Assembly (NCBI GenBank): GCA_035308145.1
Contig: DATGHD010000120.1
Location: 1 to 11,670 of the forward strand
Direction of reading: 5' to 3'
Length of the DNA stretch: 11,670 nucleotides
Source of the DNA: Roseiarcus sp035308145
Lineage (GTDB): Bacteria > Pseudomonadota > Alphaproteobacteria > Rhizobiales > Beijerinckiaceae
The position numbers and the translations under genes are program-made. Every line of letters begins with the position of its first letter. Within the stretch, counting starts at the first letter, position 1. Below the pieces are notes generated by a model. That model saw only the letters and a list, made by a program, of their open reading frames with translations. It had not been told where the DNA came from and ran no database searches. Below are positions 1 to 6,357 of the stretch, piece by piece.

Positions 1-824
1 CTCAGCTTCTCGCCCCAGGCTGGCATGGTTCCGCCGCCGCCGTTGGTGATGCGCTCGATGATCGCAGAGCGGTCGGAGCCGTAGAGCCAAACCTTGGTCG
101 TCAAATTCGGCGCGCCGACCTCGATATTACCCTTGCCCTCAGGGCCGTGGCACGCGGCGCAATTATCGGCGAAGACTTTTGCGCCCTTAGCGAGATCGGC
201 GTCCTTGTCCGTCGAGAGGCCGGAAAGGCTGCGCACGTAGTTCGCGGCGGCGACGATCTCGTCGTGTTTTAAAAGATTGTCCCGGCCGAAGGACGGCATC
301 ATGCTCAAATGCGTCTTTGGGTCAGCCTCCCAACGCGCGCCATGGGTGATCGTGGTCTGGATTTCGTCGAGGTTGCCGCCCCAGAGCCAGCGGTCGGCGT
401 TGAGGTTAGGATAGCCCTTCGAGCCTTGGCCGCCGGCGCCATGGCAAGGCGCGCAATTATTAGCGAAAATCGCCGAACCTTCCGCGCGGGCAAAGCTCAG
501 CAGCTCCGGCGTCTTCTCGATGTCCGAGAGGGACGCCGCCGCGAGCTTGGCGTTCATCGGGTCGCGCAGCGTTTGAAGGTTGGCGACTTCCTCGACAACA
601 GCGTCGCGCGAGTGCCACCCCAAGACGCCGCTGGTCGCCCCGGTCAGCAACGGCCAAGCCGGATAAGCGATCCAGTAGAGGAACGCCCAGGCGATCGTCG
701 CGTAGAATGTCCACAGCCACCAGCGCGGCAGCGGGGTGTTGAGTTCAGCGATGCCGTCCCACTCGTGACCGGTCGTTGGCGTGCCGGTGTGGGGATCAAC
801 CTTTTCCTTAGCGGCGTCCGACAT
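1..824 (-). CDS. ccoP: cbb3-type cytochrome c oxidase subunit III, di-heme CcoP (3' end outside window)
   Basis: Membrane-anchored di-heme cytochrome c that takes electrons from the bc1 complex or soluble cytochromes and passes them to CcoO and CcoN in the high-affinity cbb3 oxidase. The 274 visible codons begin at the ATG at 824, with GAGG just upstream inside the end of ccoQ. A single N-terminal membrane segment spans about residues 34-60 (rich in W, F and A). Two periplasmic c-type heme sites follow: CAPCH at about 124-128 with candidate Met ligand in MMPSFG (about 175-180), and CAACH at about 222-226 with candidate Met in MPAWGE (about 267-272). Family members are about 290 residues, so roughly the last 15-20 residues lie beyond the left edge. 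It starts two bases after the ccoQ stop and is last of the four visible oxidase genes. Assignment is secure. Confidence 0.97.
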   Translation of the reverse strand, partial: MSDAAKEKVDPHTGTPTTGHEWDGIAELNTPLPRWWLWTFYATIAWAFLYWIAYPAWPLLTGATSGVLGWHSRDAVVEEVANLQTLRDPMNAKLAAASLSDIEKTPELLSFARAEGSAIFANNCAPCHGAGGQGSKGYPNLNADRWLWGGNLDEIQTTITHGARWEADPKTHLSMMPSFGRDNLLKHDEIVAAANYVRSLSGLSTDKDADLAKGAKVFADNCAACHGPEGKGNIEVGAPNLTTKVWLYGSDRSAIIERITNGGGGTMPAWGEKL

Positions 825-826
825 GA

Positions 827-979
827 TCAATCCTCATTCAGCGGAAGGCGCGCGGCGTGATCGAATTCCGATTTCTTCGCCGGCCATAACGCATAGACGA
901 AGGCGCCAATGAAGAACGCGGCAAAATAAACGAAGCCCCATTTTGCGACGAAGGCTTGCCAGAAGTCATAAAGGGACAT
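827..979 (-). CDS. ccoQ: cbb3-type cytochrome oxidase small subunit CcoQ
   Basis: Small single-span membrane protein that stabilises the cbb3 oxidase; it carries no cofactor. The ATG at 979 is preceded by GAAGGAG at good spacing and opens a 50-residue frame (start MSLYDFWQAF). The hydrophobic helix covers about residues 15-32 and ends in the WPAKK motif typical of CcoQ, followed by a short polar tail to the TGA at 827-829. It sits 12 bases after ccoO and 2 bases before ccoP, the canonical N-O-Q-P order. Length matches the family (about 50-60 residues). Identification rests on position, size and the helix-WPAKK pattern. Confidence 0.93.
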   Translation of the reverse strand: MSLYDFWQAFVAKWGFVYFAAFFIGAFVYALWPAKKSEFDHAARLPLNED

Positions 980-991
980 CAAACGGCTCCT

Positions 992-1741
992 TCAGCGAAT
1001 GTTCGCTTTGTCGTCGTAAAGCTTGAAGTCGACCTGCGTGCCCAGACGCTGGAGATAGGCGACGAGCGCGTCGGCTTCGGAAACGTCTCTTTTGTCAATT
1101 CTCAGGTCGCGTACAATCGCCTTCGGATAGCGCTTGAGAAAATCATCGAGGCCGGCGCTGTCGGGCGACCCCTGCGTTCGAAGGTCGTCGACGGCATGAT
1201 CGATCATCTCTTTCGAATAGGGGACGCCGACCCGCGACAGAGCCGTGAGGTCTTCGCCGATATGCTGGTAGTCGAGCGGCGCCTTCTCCAGGAACGGGTA
1301 GCCCGGCATGATCGAAGCCGGGACCACCGAGCGCGGATCGCGCAGGTGGTCGAAGTGCCAATCGTCCGAATATTTGCCGCCGACGCGCGCCAAATCCGGG
1401 CCGTTGCGCTTCGACCCCCATTGGAAGGGATGATCGAACATGCTCTCCGCCGCGAGCGAATAGTGGCCGTAGCGCTCGACTTCGTCGCGCAACGGCCGGA
1501 TCATCTGCGAATGGCAGAGGTAGCAGCCCTCGCGAACATAGATGTTGAAGCCGGCGAGCTCAAGCGGCGAATAGGGCCGGACCCCGTCGACTTTCTCGAT
1601 CGTGTTCTTGAGGTAGAAGAGCGGCACGATCTCGACGATGCCGCCGATTGCGATCGCAACGATGATGCCGACCACCAGCCAGATCGAATGCGTTTCGAGG
1701 AAGCGATGACTCGGCAGGCGTCTTCCGATTGACAGGGCCAT
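992..1741 (-). CDS. ccoO: cbb3-type cytochrome c oxidase subunit II, mono-heme CcoO
   Basis: Mono-heme membrane-anchored cytochrome c subunit that relays electrons from CcoP to the low-spin heme b of CcoN. The 249-residue protein has an N-terminal anchor at about residues 20-43. A conserved block around residues 57-80 contains the CYLCH heme site at 73-77, followed by SQMIRP, a CcoO hallmark. The likely axial Met is in IMPGYPF at about residue 145. The ATG at 1741 has GAGGAGAAG upstream at good spacing and lies 10 bases after ccoN. Length is normal (about 240-260 residues). No anomaly seen. Confidence 0.97.
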   Translation of the reverse strand: MALSIGRRLPSHRFLETHSIWLVVGIIVAIAIGGIVEIVPLFYLKNTIEKVDGVRPYSPLELAGFNIYVREGCYLCHSQMIRPLRDEVERYGHYSLAAESMFDHPFQWGSKRNGPDLARVGGKYSDDWHFDHLRDPRSVVPASIMPGYPFLEKAPLDYQHIGEDLTALSRVGVPYSKEMIDHAVDDLRTQGSPDSAGLDDFLKRYPKAIVRDLRIDKRDVSEADALVAYLQRLGTQVDFKLYDDKANIR

Positions 1742-1751
1742 GAGCTTCTCC

Positions 1752-3416
1752 TCACTCCGCCGGGGCCAAACCGGCGGCAGCGCCGACGAGAGACGTCTCG
1801 CTTGCTGTCTCGGACTGAGACGCCAACGTCTTGTAGATGTTGAAGACCATGATCAAGGCCCCGAGGAGAAAGAGCGCCCCCCCCATGGCCCGGATGACGT
1901 ACATCGGATGCATGGCTTCGGTGGTCTCGACGAAGGAGTATTCGAGGAAGCCTTGATCGGTGTAGGCGCGCCACATCAGGCCCTGCATGATGCCGGCGAC
2001 CCACATCGCCGAGATATAGAAAACGATGCCGATCGAGGCGAGCCAGAAGTGCCACTCGACGAGCTTCAGCGAGTAGAGCTTGCGCTGGAAAATCCAGGGG
2101 ATCATGCAGTAAAGCGCGCCGAAGGAGACGAAAGCGACCCAGCCGAGACTGCCCGAGTGGACATGGCCGATGCCCCAGTCCGTGTAGTGGCTCAGCGAAT
2201 TGACCGACTTGATCGACATCAGCGGTCCCTCGAATGTCGCCATGCCGTAGAAAGCAACCGAAACGACGAGCATTCTGAGGACCGGATCGGTCCTTAGCTT
2301 GTCCCAAGCGCCGGACAGCGTCATCAATCCATTGATCATCCCGCCCCAGGAGGGCATCCACAACATGATTGAGAAAGTCGCGCCGAGCGTCTGCGCCCAA
2401 TCCGGCAAAGCCGTGTAGTGAAGATGGTGCGGCCCAGCCCAGATGTAGAGGAAGATCAGCGCCCAGAAGTGGATGATCGACAGGCGATAAGAATAGATCG
2501 GCCGTTCGGCTCTCTTTGGAATGAAATAGTACATGATCGCCAGGAAACCGGCGGTCAGGAAAAAGCCGACCGCGTTGTGGCCGTACCACCACTGAATCAT
2601 CGCGTCCTGGACGCCCGACCAGACGGGATAGGACTTGGAGGAGAAGATCGAGACCGGCACCTCGGCGTTGTTGCCGAGGACAAGCACGGCGATCGTCACG
2701 ATAAAGGCGAGATAGAACCAGTTGGCTACATAAATATGCGGCTCCTTCCGCTTAGCGACAGTGGCCATATAGACGAGAAAGTAAGTCACCCAAACAACAA
2801 CCAGCCATATAATCGCGTACCATTCCGGCTCGGCGTATTCGTGGCTTCGCGTGATGCCGAGCAGATAACCGGTTCCAGCAATGAGGATGAAGAAGTTATA
2901 ACCGAGGACCACGAACCATGGCGCGAGATCGCCGGCCAGACGCACCCGACACGTGCGCTGGACGACATAAAGCGAGGTTGCGAGAAGAACGTTGCCGCCG
3001 AATGCGAAAATCACGGCCGATGTATGCAGTGGGCGCAATCTGCCGAAATTGATCAAGGCGAAGTCGAAGTTTAGCCAAGGGAAGGCCAGCTCCGACGCGA
3101 TATAGAGGCCGACGGAGAATCCGGCGATCCCCCAGAAGAGAGCGGCGAGAGAAGCGAACCGGACCGGCCCTAAATTGTAGTTGGGCTTGCCTTCGATTTC
3201 AGCCGGCGGGAACTCCGCGGGGCGCGAATCGTAGCGCTGGTAGACGGCGAAGGCCGCAAGCGCGCTGGCCGCGCAAAATAAGCCGGCGTGAAACGCGTAA
3301 GCGGCCGAGTAGGCTTTGGCCGCGATGAAAAGGGTGATGACGCAGAGGGCCAGCATCAACGACATAAGGCCAAATTCGCCTCCGGTCATCGACTTGGCGG
3401 TCGTGGAATTCGCCAT
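1752..3416 (-). CDS. ccoN: cbb3-type cytochrome c oxidase subunit I, CcoN (FixN)
   Basis: Catalytic subunit carrying low-spin heme b and the heme b3-CuB centre where O2 is reduced, with proton pumping. The ATG at 3416 is chosen because AAGGGG sits 7 bases before it. A TTG at 3443 would add nine residues but has no ribosome-binding site. The 554-residue protein is almost entirely membrane helices. Expected ligands are visible: the His of LRPLHTSA at about 131, WYGHN at about 280 (CuB), HH in AGPHHLHY at about 330-331 (CuB), and IGHVHSGS at about 418 and 420 (the b3 and b heme ligands). Two extra N-terminal helices (about the first 80 residues) make it longer than the Pseudomonas type, as in Rhizobiales FixN. 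First gene of the operon; an FNR/FixK-like box lies upstream. The fixGHIS assembly genes are not in the window. Confidence 0.98.
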   Translation of the reverse strand: MANSTTAKSMTGGEFGLMSLMLALCVITLFIAAKAYSAAYAFHAGLFCAASALAAFAVYQRYDSRPAEFPPAEIEGKPNYNLGPVRFASLAALFWGIAGFSVGLYIASELAFPWLNFDFALINFGRLRPLHTSAVIFAFGGNVLLATSLYVVQRTCRVRLAGDLAPWFVVLGYNFFILIAGTGYLLGITRSHEYAEPEWYAIIWLVVVWVTYFLVYMATVAKRKEPHIYVANWFYLAFIVTIAVLVLGNNAEVPVSIFSSKSYPVWSGVQDAMIQWWYGHNAVGFFLTAGFLAIMYYFIPKRAERPIYSYRLSIIHFWALIFLYIWAGPHHLHYTALPDWAQTLGATFSIMLWMPSWGGMINGLMTLSGAWDKLRTDPVLRMLVVSVAFYGMATFEGPLMSIKSVNSLSHYTDWGIGHVHSGSLGWVAFVSFGALYCMIPWIFQRKLYSLKLVEWHFWLASIGIVFYISAMWVAGIMQGLMWRAYTDQGFLEYSFVETTEAMHPMYVIRAMGGALFLLGALIMVFNIYKTLASQSETASETSLVGAAAGLAPAE

Positions 3417-3490
3417 TTTTGAACCCCTTGTGACGGGCGCCAAGGCTTAGCCCGCACGATGCAAGAGAGCGCATTCGGCGCCCGCGAGAG

Positions 3491-3504
3491 TTGATCTAAG
3501 TCAG
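3491..3504 (-). promoter_or_regulatory. Near-consensus FNR/FixK-type box upstream of ccoN
   Basis: TTGATCTAAGTCAG (plus strand) matches TTGAT-N4-ATCAA/TTGA-N6-TCAA at 7 of 8 core positions of the latter. The other strand reads CTGACTTAGATCAA. Its centre is about 81 bases upstream of the ccoN ATG; a class II position at -41.5 would put the transcript start near 3456 and give a leader of about 40 bases. No strong -10 is visible there. Control of ccoNOQP by FnrL or FixK under low oxygen is well known in alphaproteobacteria. Binding here is inferred. The rest of 3417-3606 shows no other gene or strong signal. Confidence 0.6.
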
Positions 3505-3606
3505 GCGGCCAGAAAAATCGGCGCGAACGCGTGGAGCGCGGCATGAAGCAAGCGCGGCCGACGATGAAAGCAGAGCGCCGATCGCACGCGCCCCGCCGGC
3601 AACGCT

Positions 3607-4288
3607 TCACGGAAAGGCCAGCTCCTCCATCTGCCGCCAGTCGGATGAGACGAAATTGATGATGAGGGAGCGCCGCAAGCCTCGAATCGGACGCTTGGAA
3701 AATCCGTGCCACGTATTGGCGCCAGGCGCGAAGATCAGGCCTTTGTTTCTCGCGTAGAGCGCCGAAGCGACGAGCCTATGCTCGGGCGAATCGTCGTAGA
3801 TGTCCGTGCCGGCATTCGACAAATTTGGGTCGTCGGAGAGATAGACCAACATGGTGAGCATCTTGACCGCAATGTCGATGCGGCTCGAGCCAGAATCCGT
3901 CAGTGTCTTGGCAATATTCGATGCGAAGTTTTCCGCCGCTTAATTCGCGCCCGACTATCAGTCCAAGCGCGTCAACGACGAGCGCGGCATTGAAAGCTTC
4001 GGCGACAACTCCGCAAATCGGATAGCGCGCCTGGTTTTCGGGCGAGAAAAAAATCCGCCAGGAGTTGTTGCTTTCACGCCGCCCGTCGAAAGTCAGCTTC
4101 TGCGCCGCGGCGAAGGGCAAGGCGAGAATGTCTGTAATCGCCCTCTCAGGCAGGATGTCGGAGAGAAGCCAATAGTCGAAAGGTATTGAAACGTGATGAG
4201 CGCCCTCGAAGCTCGCCGCCAACTGACGCACGATATGCGACACTGTCTGGACTCTCGGCGCCAGTTGAAGAGAGGATAAAGCGATCAT
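3607..4288 (-). pseudogene. 2OG-Fe(II) oxygenase-like protein, frameshifted in the HxD motif
   Basis: Reads as one gene in two frames. Frame one runs from the ATG at 4288 through EPHR (iron His at about residue 137) and then shifts. Frame two resumes with DIAVKMLTMLVYL and runs to the TGA at 3607-3609. Only one base (3877) separates the His codon (3880-3878) from the Asp codon (3876-3874), so a two-base loss inside the x codon of H-x-D explains the break. The restored protein would be about 227 residues, with distal iron His in NTWHGFSK and 2OG-binding-type Arg in RRSLIINF, i.e. the double-stranded beta-helix dioxygenase pattern. It starts 3 bases after the upstream oxygenase, so the two form one operon, and shares N-[ST]-W-H-G and RRxxxxxN[FW]V motifs with it. 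The rest looks undecayed, so this may be a sequencing error, a recent lesion or programmed shifting. Substrate unknown. Confidence 0.75.
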
Positions 4289-4291
4289 CGC

Positions 4292-4912
4292 TCAGCCCGG
4301 CCAGCCCAGGCGCTTGGCCACGGCGGACAATCGGTGGCGGCCAAGGTTCTTGGCGAGAATAGCGTTCGAGCGAACCCAATTGAACATGATCGCGCGGCGG
4401 CGTCCTGAATAGGGCGCGTGGCCATGCCAGGAATTGTCCGTACGTTTGAAGGCGACAAAATTGCCTCCATTCGGCGGCGCTTCGGCGATGACGTGATCCA
4501 AGGAATCGCCGTCGCGAAGGAGGCGCAAGCTGCCGCCTTCTTGGGTCCAGCGCGGCTCGTTGAGGTAAAGCAGGCAAGTGATCAGCTTATCTTGCGAATC
4601 GGTGTGGACGCGGCCGTCCCGGCTCTGACAATGGCCGCGTACGGTAACCATCAGCGGCCTGCCGGAAAGATCGATGTCGAATTTCTTGGCGATGAGGGCT
4701 TCGAGTTCCGGGCTCTTGATCTCTTCGACTAGCCGCTCGAAGGCCGGACCATAGGTCAATTCCGAGAGCGGGAAGACGCCGGGGCTTTTGATCGCCGGAA
4801 AATCGGCCGCGACTTTTGCCACATCGTCCTCAGCAACGACGCCTTTCGCAATGATGAACGGAAAGGGCTCCGCCATGACAGCGGCCTCGCGCAAGGCTGC
4901 GAAATTCAGCAC
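4292..4912 (-). CDS. 2OG-Fe(II) oxygenase family protein
   Basis: Predicted soluble Fe(II)/2-oxoglutarate-dependent dioxygenase, likely a hydroxylase of unknown substrate. The 206-residue protein has the jelly-roll signature: HTD at residues 103-105 (first iron His and Asp), LYLNEP at 115-120, GGSLRLL at 126-132, NSWHGH with distal iron His at about 163, and the Arg cluster at 171-173 for 2OG binding before IMFNWV. The GTG at 4912 (with GGAAG 7-8 bases upstream) is preferred because the family usually has about ten residues before the P-F-P-F segment. An ATG at 4876 with GAGG upstream is the alternative. In-frame sequence upstream stays open to a TGA near 5011 but has no start codon. First gene of the oxygenase operon; a perfect FNR/FixK box lies about 90 bases upstream. 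Distinct from PhyH by its tight HTD...H pattern; a prolyl-hydroxylase-type fold is possible. Confidence 0.82.
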   Translation of the reverse strand: MLNFAALREAAVMAEPFPFIIAKGVVAEDDVAKVAADFPAIKSPGVFPLSELTYGPAFERLVEEIKSPELEALIAKKFDIDLSGRPLMVTVRGHCQSRDGRVHTDSQDKLITCLLYLNEPRWTQEGGSLRLLRDGDSLDHVIAEAPPNGGNFVAFKRTDNSWHGHAPYSGRRRAIMFNWVRSNAILAKNLGRHRLSAVAKRLGWPG

Positions 4913-4931
4913 GTTTTTCTTCCGGCTCTCT

Positions 4932-4979
4932 TTGATCCCGCTGGGGACGTTCTCGTTGATCCCGCTGGGGACATTCTCG
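4932..4979. repeat. 24-bp tandem duplication upstream of the oxygenase operon
   Basis: Two head-to-tail 24-base units, 4932-4955 and 4956-4979, each beginning TTGATCCCGCTGGGGAC and identical except at unit position 18 (G at 4949, A at 4973). They lie 20-67 bases before the GTG of the oxygenase gene, between it and the FNR box at 4999. On the minus strand the distal unit gives GAGAAT, a 4/6 match to a -10 element; the proximal unit gives GAGAAC. The unit is a multiple of three and stays open in the oxygenase frame, but no start codon precedes it. Each unit also holds one TTGAT half-site. Repeat itself is certain; role is unknown. Confidence 0.95.
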
Positions 4980-4998
4980 GCGGCGGCGGCGGCGCGCT

Positions 4999-5012
4999 TT
5001 GATCTGGATCAA
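4999..5012 (-). promoter_or_regulatory. Perfect FNR/FixK box, oxygenase promoter
   Basis: TTGATCTGGATCAA matches the palindromic consensus TTGAT-N4-ATCAA at every defined position. The centre (5005.5) is about 40 bases upstream of a possible minus-strand transcript start near 4964-4966, with a GAGAAT -10-like hexamer at 4973-4978, so it fits class II activation of the oxygenase genes with a leader of about 53 bases. It is 200 or more bases from hflK, so that gene is a less likely target. The match is read directly; the regulator (FnrL or FixK family) and direction are inferred. Confidence 0.72.
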
Positions 5013-5180
5013 ACGGCGCACTGGCACGGTTTGCGCCCGCGTCCGGGTCCTGAAAGCCCTGATATGTTTGACGATCTTCGCAACGGCGTCCAAAGCCTGC
5101 GACGGCGATCAGAGTTCGGATGCGATTCGGCGACCCTAGAGCGCCGCGCTTCGGCCGCGCCCGTCTTTCACCGCGAGGAT

Positions 5181-5222
5181 TTGACGCAGGTCAACTTTTG
5201 CTTGCCGCACTCGGAGCATAGT
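5181..5222 (+). promoter_or_regulatory. FNR/FixK box plus -10, candidate hflK promoter
   Basis: TTGACGCAGGTCAA at 5181-5194 has both TTGA/TCAA half-sites with six bases between, the FnrL/FixK form. A -10-like CATAGT lies at 5217-5222 (4/6, keeping A2 and the final T), which predicts a start near 5229. The box centre (5187.5) is then at about -41.5, exactly the class II activator position. If correct, the transcript would begin at or next to the ATG at 5230, which bears on the choice of hflK start. Sequence match is direct; function is inferred. Confidence 0.6.
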
Positions 5223-5229
5223 GCCGACT

Positions 5230-6357
5230 ATGCGTGACCTAAATCCTATGATTTCAGGCGGTCCCGAAGATATCGAAGATATCGACGCGCAAGGCGCGCC
5301 TATGGGCGCGTTCGGCGACGAGAATCGCGGCGCCGCCGCTCCGCCCGCCTTTGCCGAAGCCTGGCGACGCGCCTCGGCCAGGTTTTCTTCGCCCGGCGCG
5401 CTGAAGGCGATAGTCGGCCGCCGCGGCCGGGTGATCGCCGCGCTCGCGCTTCTCTTGTGGGCCTCGACCGGCGTCTACAAAGTCCAGCCCGACGAACAAG
5501 GCGTCGTCTTGCGCTTCGGCAAATGGATCGAGACGCGCGATCCCGGATTGCACTTTCATCTGCCCTATCCGATCGACACGGTGTTGCTGCCGCAGGTCAC
5601 GCTGGTCAACCAGCTGCAACTTGGCGGCGACGCGTCCGACCCGCATGGCGGGCCGGCGACGAGATTGAAGCAGATGCTGACCGGCGACGAGAACATCGTC
5701 GAAGCCGACGGCGCCGTGTCCTGGCGAATCAAGGATGCCGGCCAGTTTCTCTTCCAAGTCGATCAGCCGGAGCTGGCGGTCAGGCTCGCGGCGGAAAGCG
5801 CGCTCCGCGAAGTGATCGGCCGCACGCCGATCCAAGCCGCGCTTTCCGACAAGCGTCAGCAGATCGCCGACGAGACCAAGGACCTGCTCCAGCGTTTGCT
5901 CGACGCCGAACGGGCCGGCATCGAAGTCACCCAGGTGCAGCTCGAGCGCGTCGACCCGCCTGCCGCGGTGATCGACGCCTTCAACGACGTGCAGCGCGCG
6001 CGGGCCGACCAGGAGCGCGCCCGCAACGAGGCCGAGGCCTACGCCAATGACGTCTTGCCGCGCGCGCGAGGCGAGGCCGACCGCATCGGGCAGGAGGCCG
6101 AAGCCTATCGCAAACAAGCCGTCTATCTCGCCGAGGGCGAAGCCAAAAGCTTCCTCGTCGTCTACGAGAGCTATCGCCGCGCCGAGGATGTGACGGCCTG
6201 GCGCCTCTATCTCGACGGCGTCGATGAAGTCCTGCGCAAGTCTCAGCGCGTGATCATCGAAGCGACCGACAAAAACAGTCCCGGCGTCACGCCCTATTTG
6301 CCGCTGACGGAGATGAAGCCGAAGCCGCCCGCGGCGAGCGATGGAGCCGCGAAATGA
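5230..6357 (+). CDS. hflK: FtsH protease modulator HflK (SPFH/prohibitin family)
   Basis: HflK with HflC forms a membrane cage around the FtsH AAA protease and modulates degradation of membrane proteins. From the ATG at 5230 the protein has 375 residues: a low-complexity acidic, Gly/Ala-rich N-terminus, one membrane helix at about 67-83 (VIAALALLLWAS), the SPFH/band-7 domain from YKVQPDEQGVVLRFGK (about 83 onward), TGDENIVEADGAVSWRI at about 151-167, then an Arg/Glu/Ala-rich coiled coil at about 250-305. The start is uncertain. GTG at 5221 has GGAG only four bases away. ATG 5230 would be nearly leaderless if the -10 at 5217 is real. ATG 5302 has AAGG at 7 bases and still precedes the helix. 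hflC overlaps the stop by ATGA. Family identity is firm. Confidence 0.93.
   Translation: MRDLNPMISGGPEDIEDIDAQGAPMGAFGDENRGAAAPPAFAEAWRRASARFSSPGALKAIVGRRGRVIAALALLLWASTGVYKVQPDEQGVVLRFGKWIETRDPGLHFHLPYPIDTVLLPQVTLVNQLQLGGDASDPHGGPATRLKQMLTGDENIVEADGAVSWRIKDAGQFLFQVDQPELAVRLAAESALREVIGRTPIQAALSDKRQQIADETKDLLQRLLDAERAGIEVTQVQLERVDPPAAVIDAFNDVQRARADQERARNEAEAYANDVLPRARGEADRIGQEAEAYRKQAVYLAEGEAKSFLVVYESYRRAEDVTAWRLYLDGVDEVLRKSQRVIIEATDKNSPGVTPYLPLTEMKPKPPAASDGAAK

Noticed and set aside
956..1732. Long plus-strand open frame (258 codons) opposite ccoO
   Set aside because: It is the antisense shadow of ccoO, whose heme motif and operon context are unmistakable; no ribosome-binding site or domain on the plus strand.
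1501..2592. 363-codon minus-strand frame overlapping ccoO and ccoN
   Set aside because: Out-of-frame GC-rich shadow of ccoN, rich in Arg/Ser/His with no recognisable domain.
3417..3443. TTG start for ccoN nine codons upstream
   Set aside because: No ribosome-binding site before the TTG, while the ATG at 3416 has AAGGGG at proper spacing.
5064..5237. 57-codon plus-strand ORF in the oxygenase-hflK control region
   Set aside because: It covers the FNR box and the hflK -10, lacks a ribosome-binding site, and has no recognised similarity.
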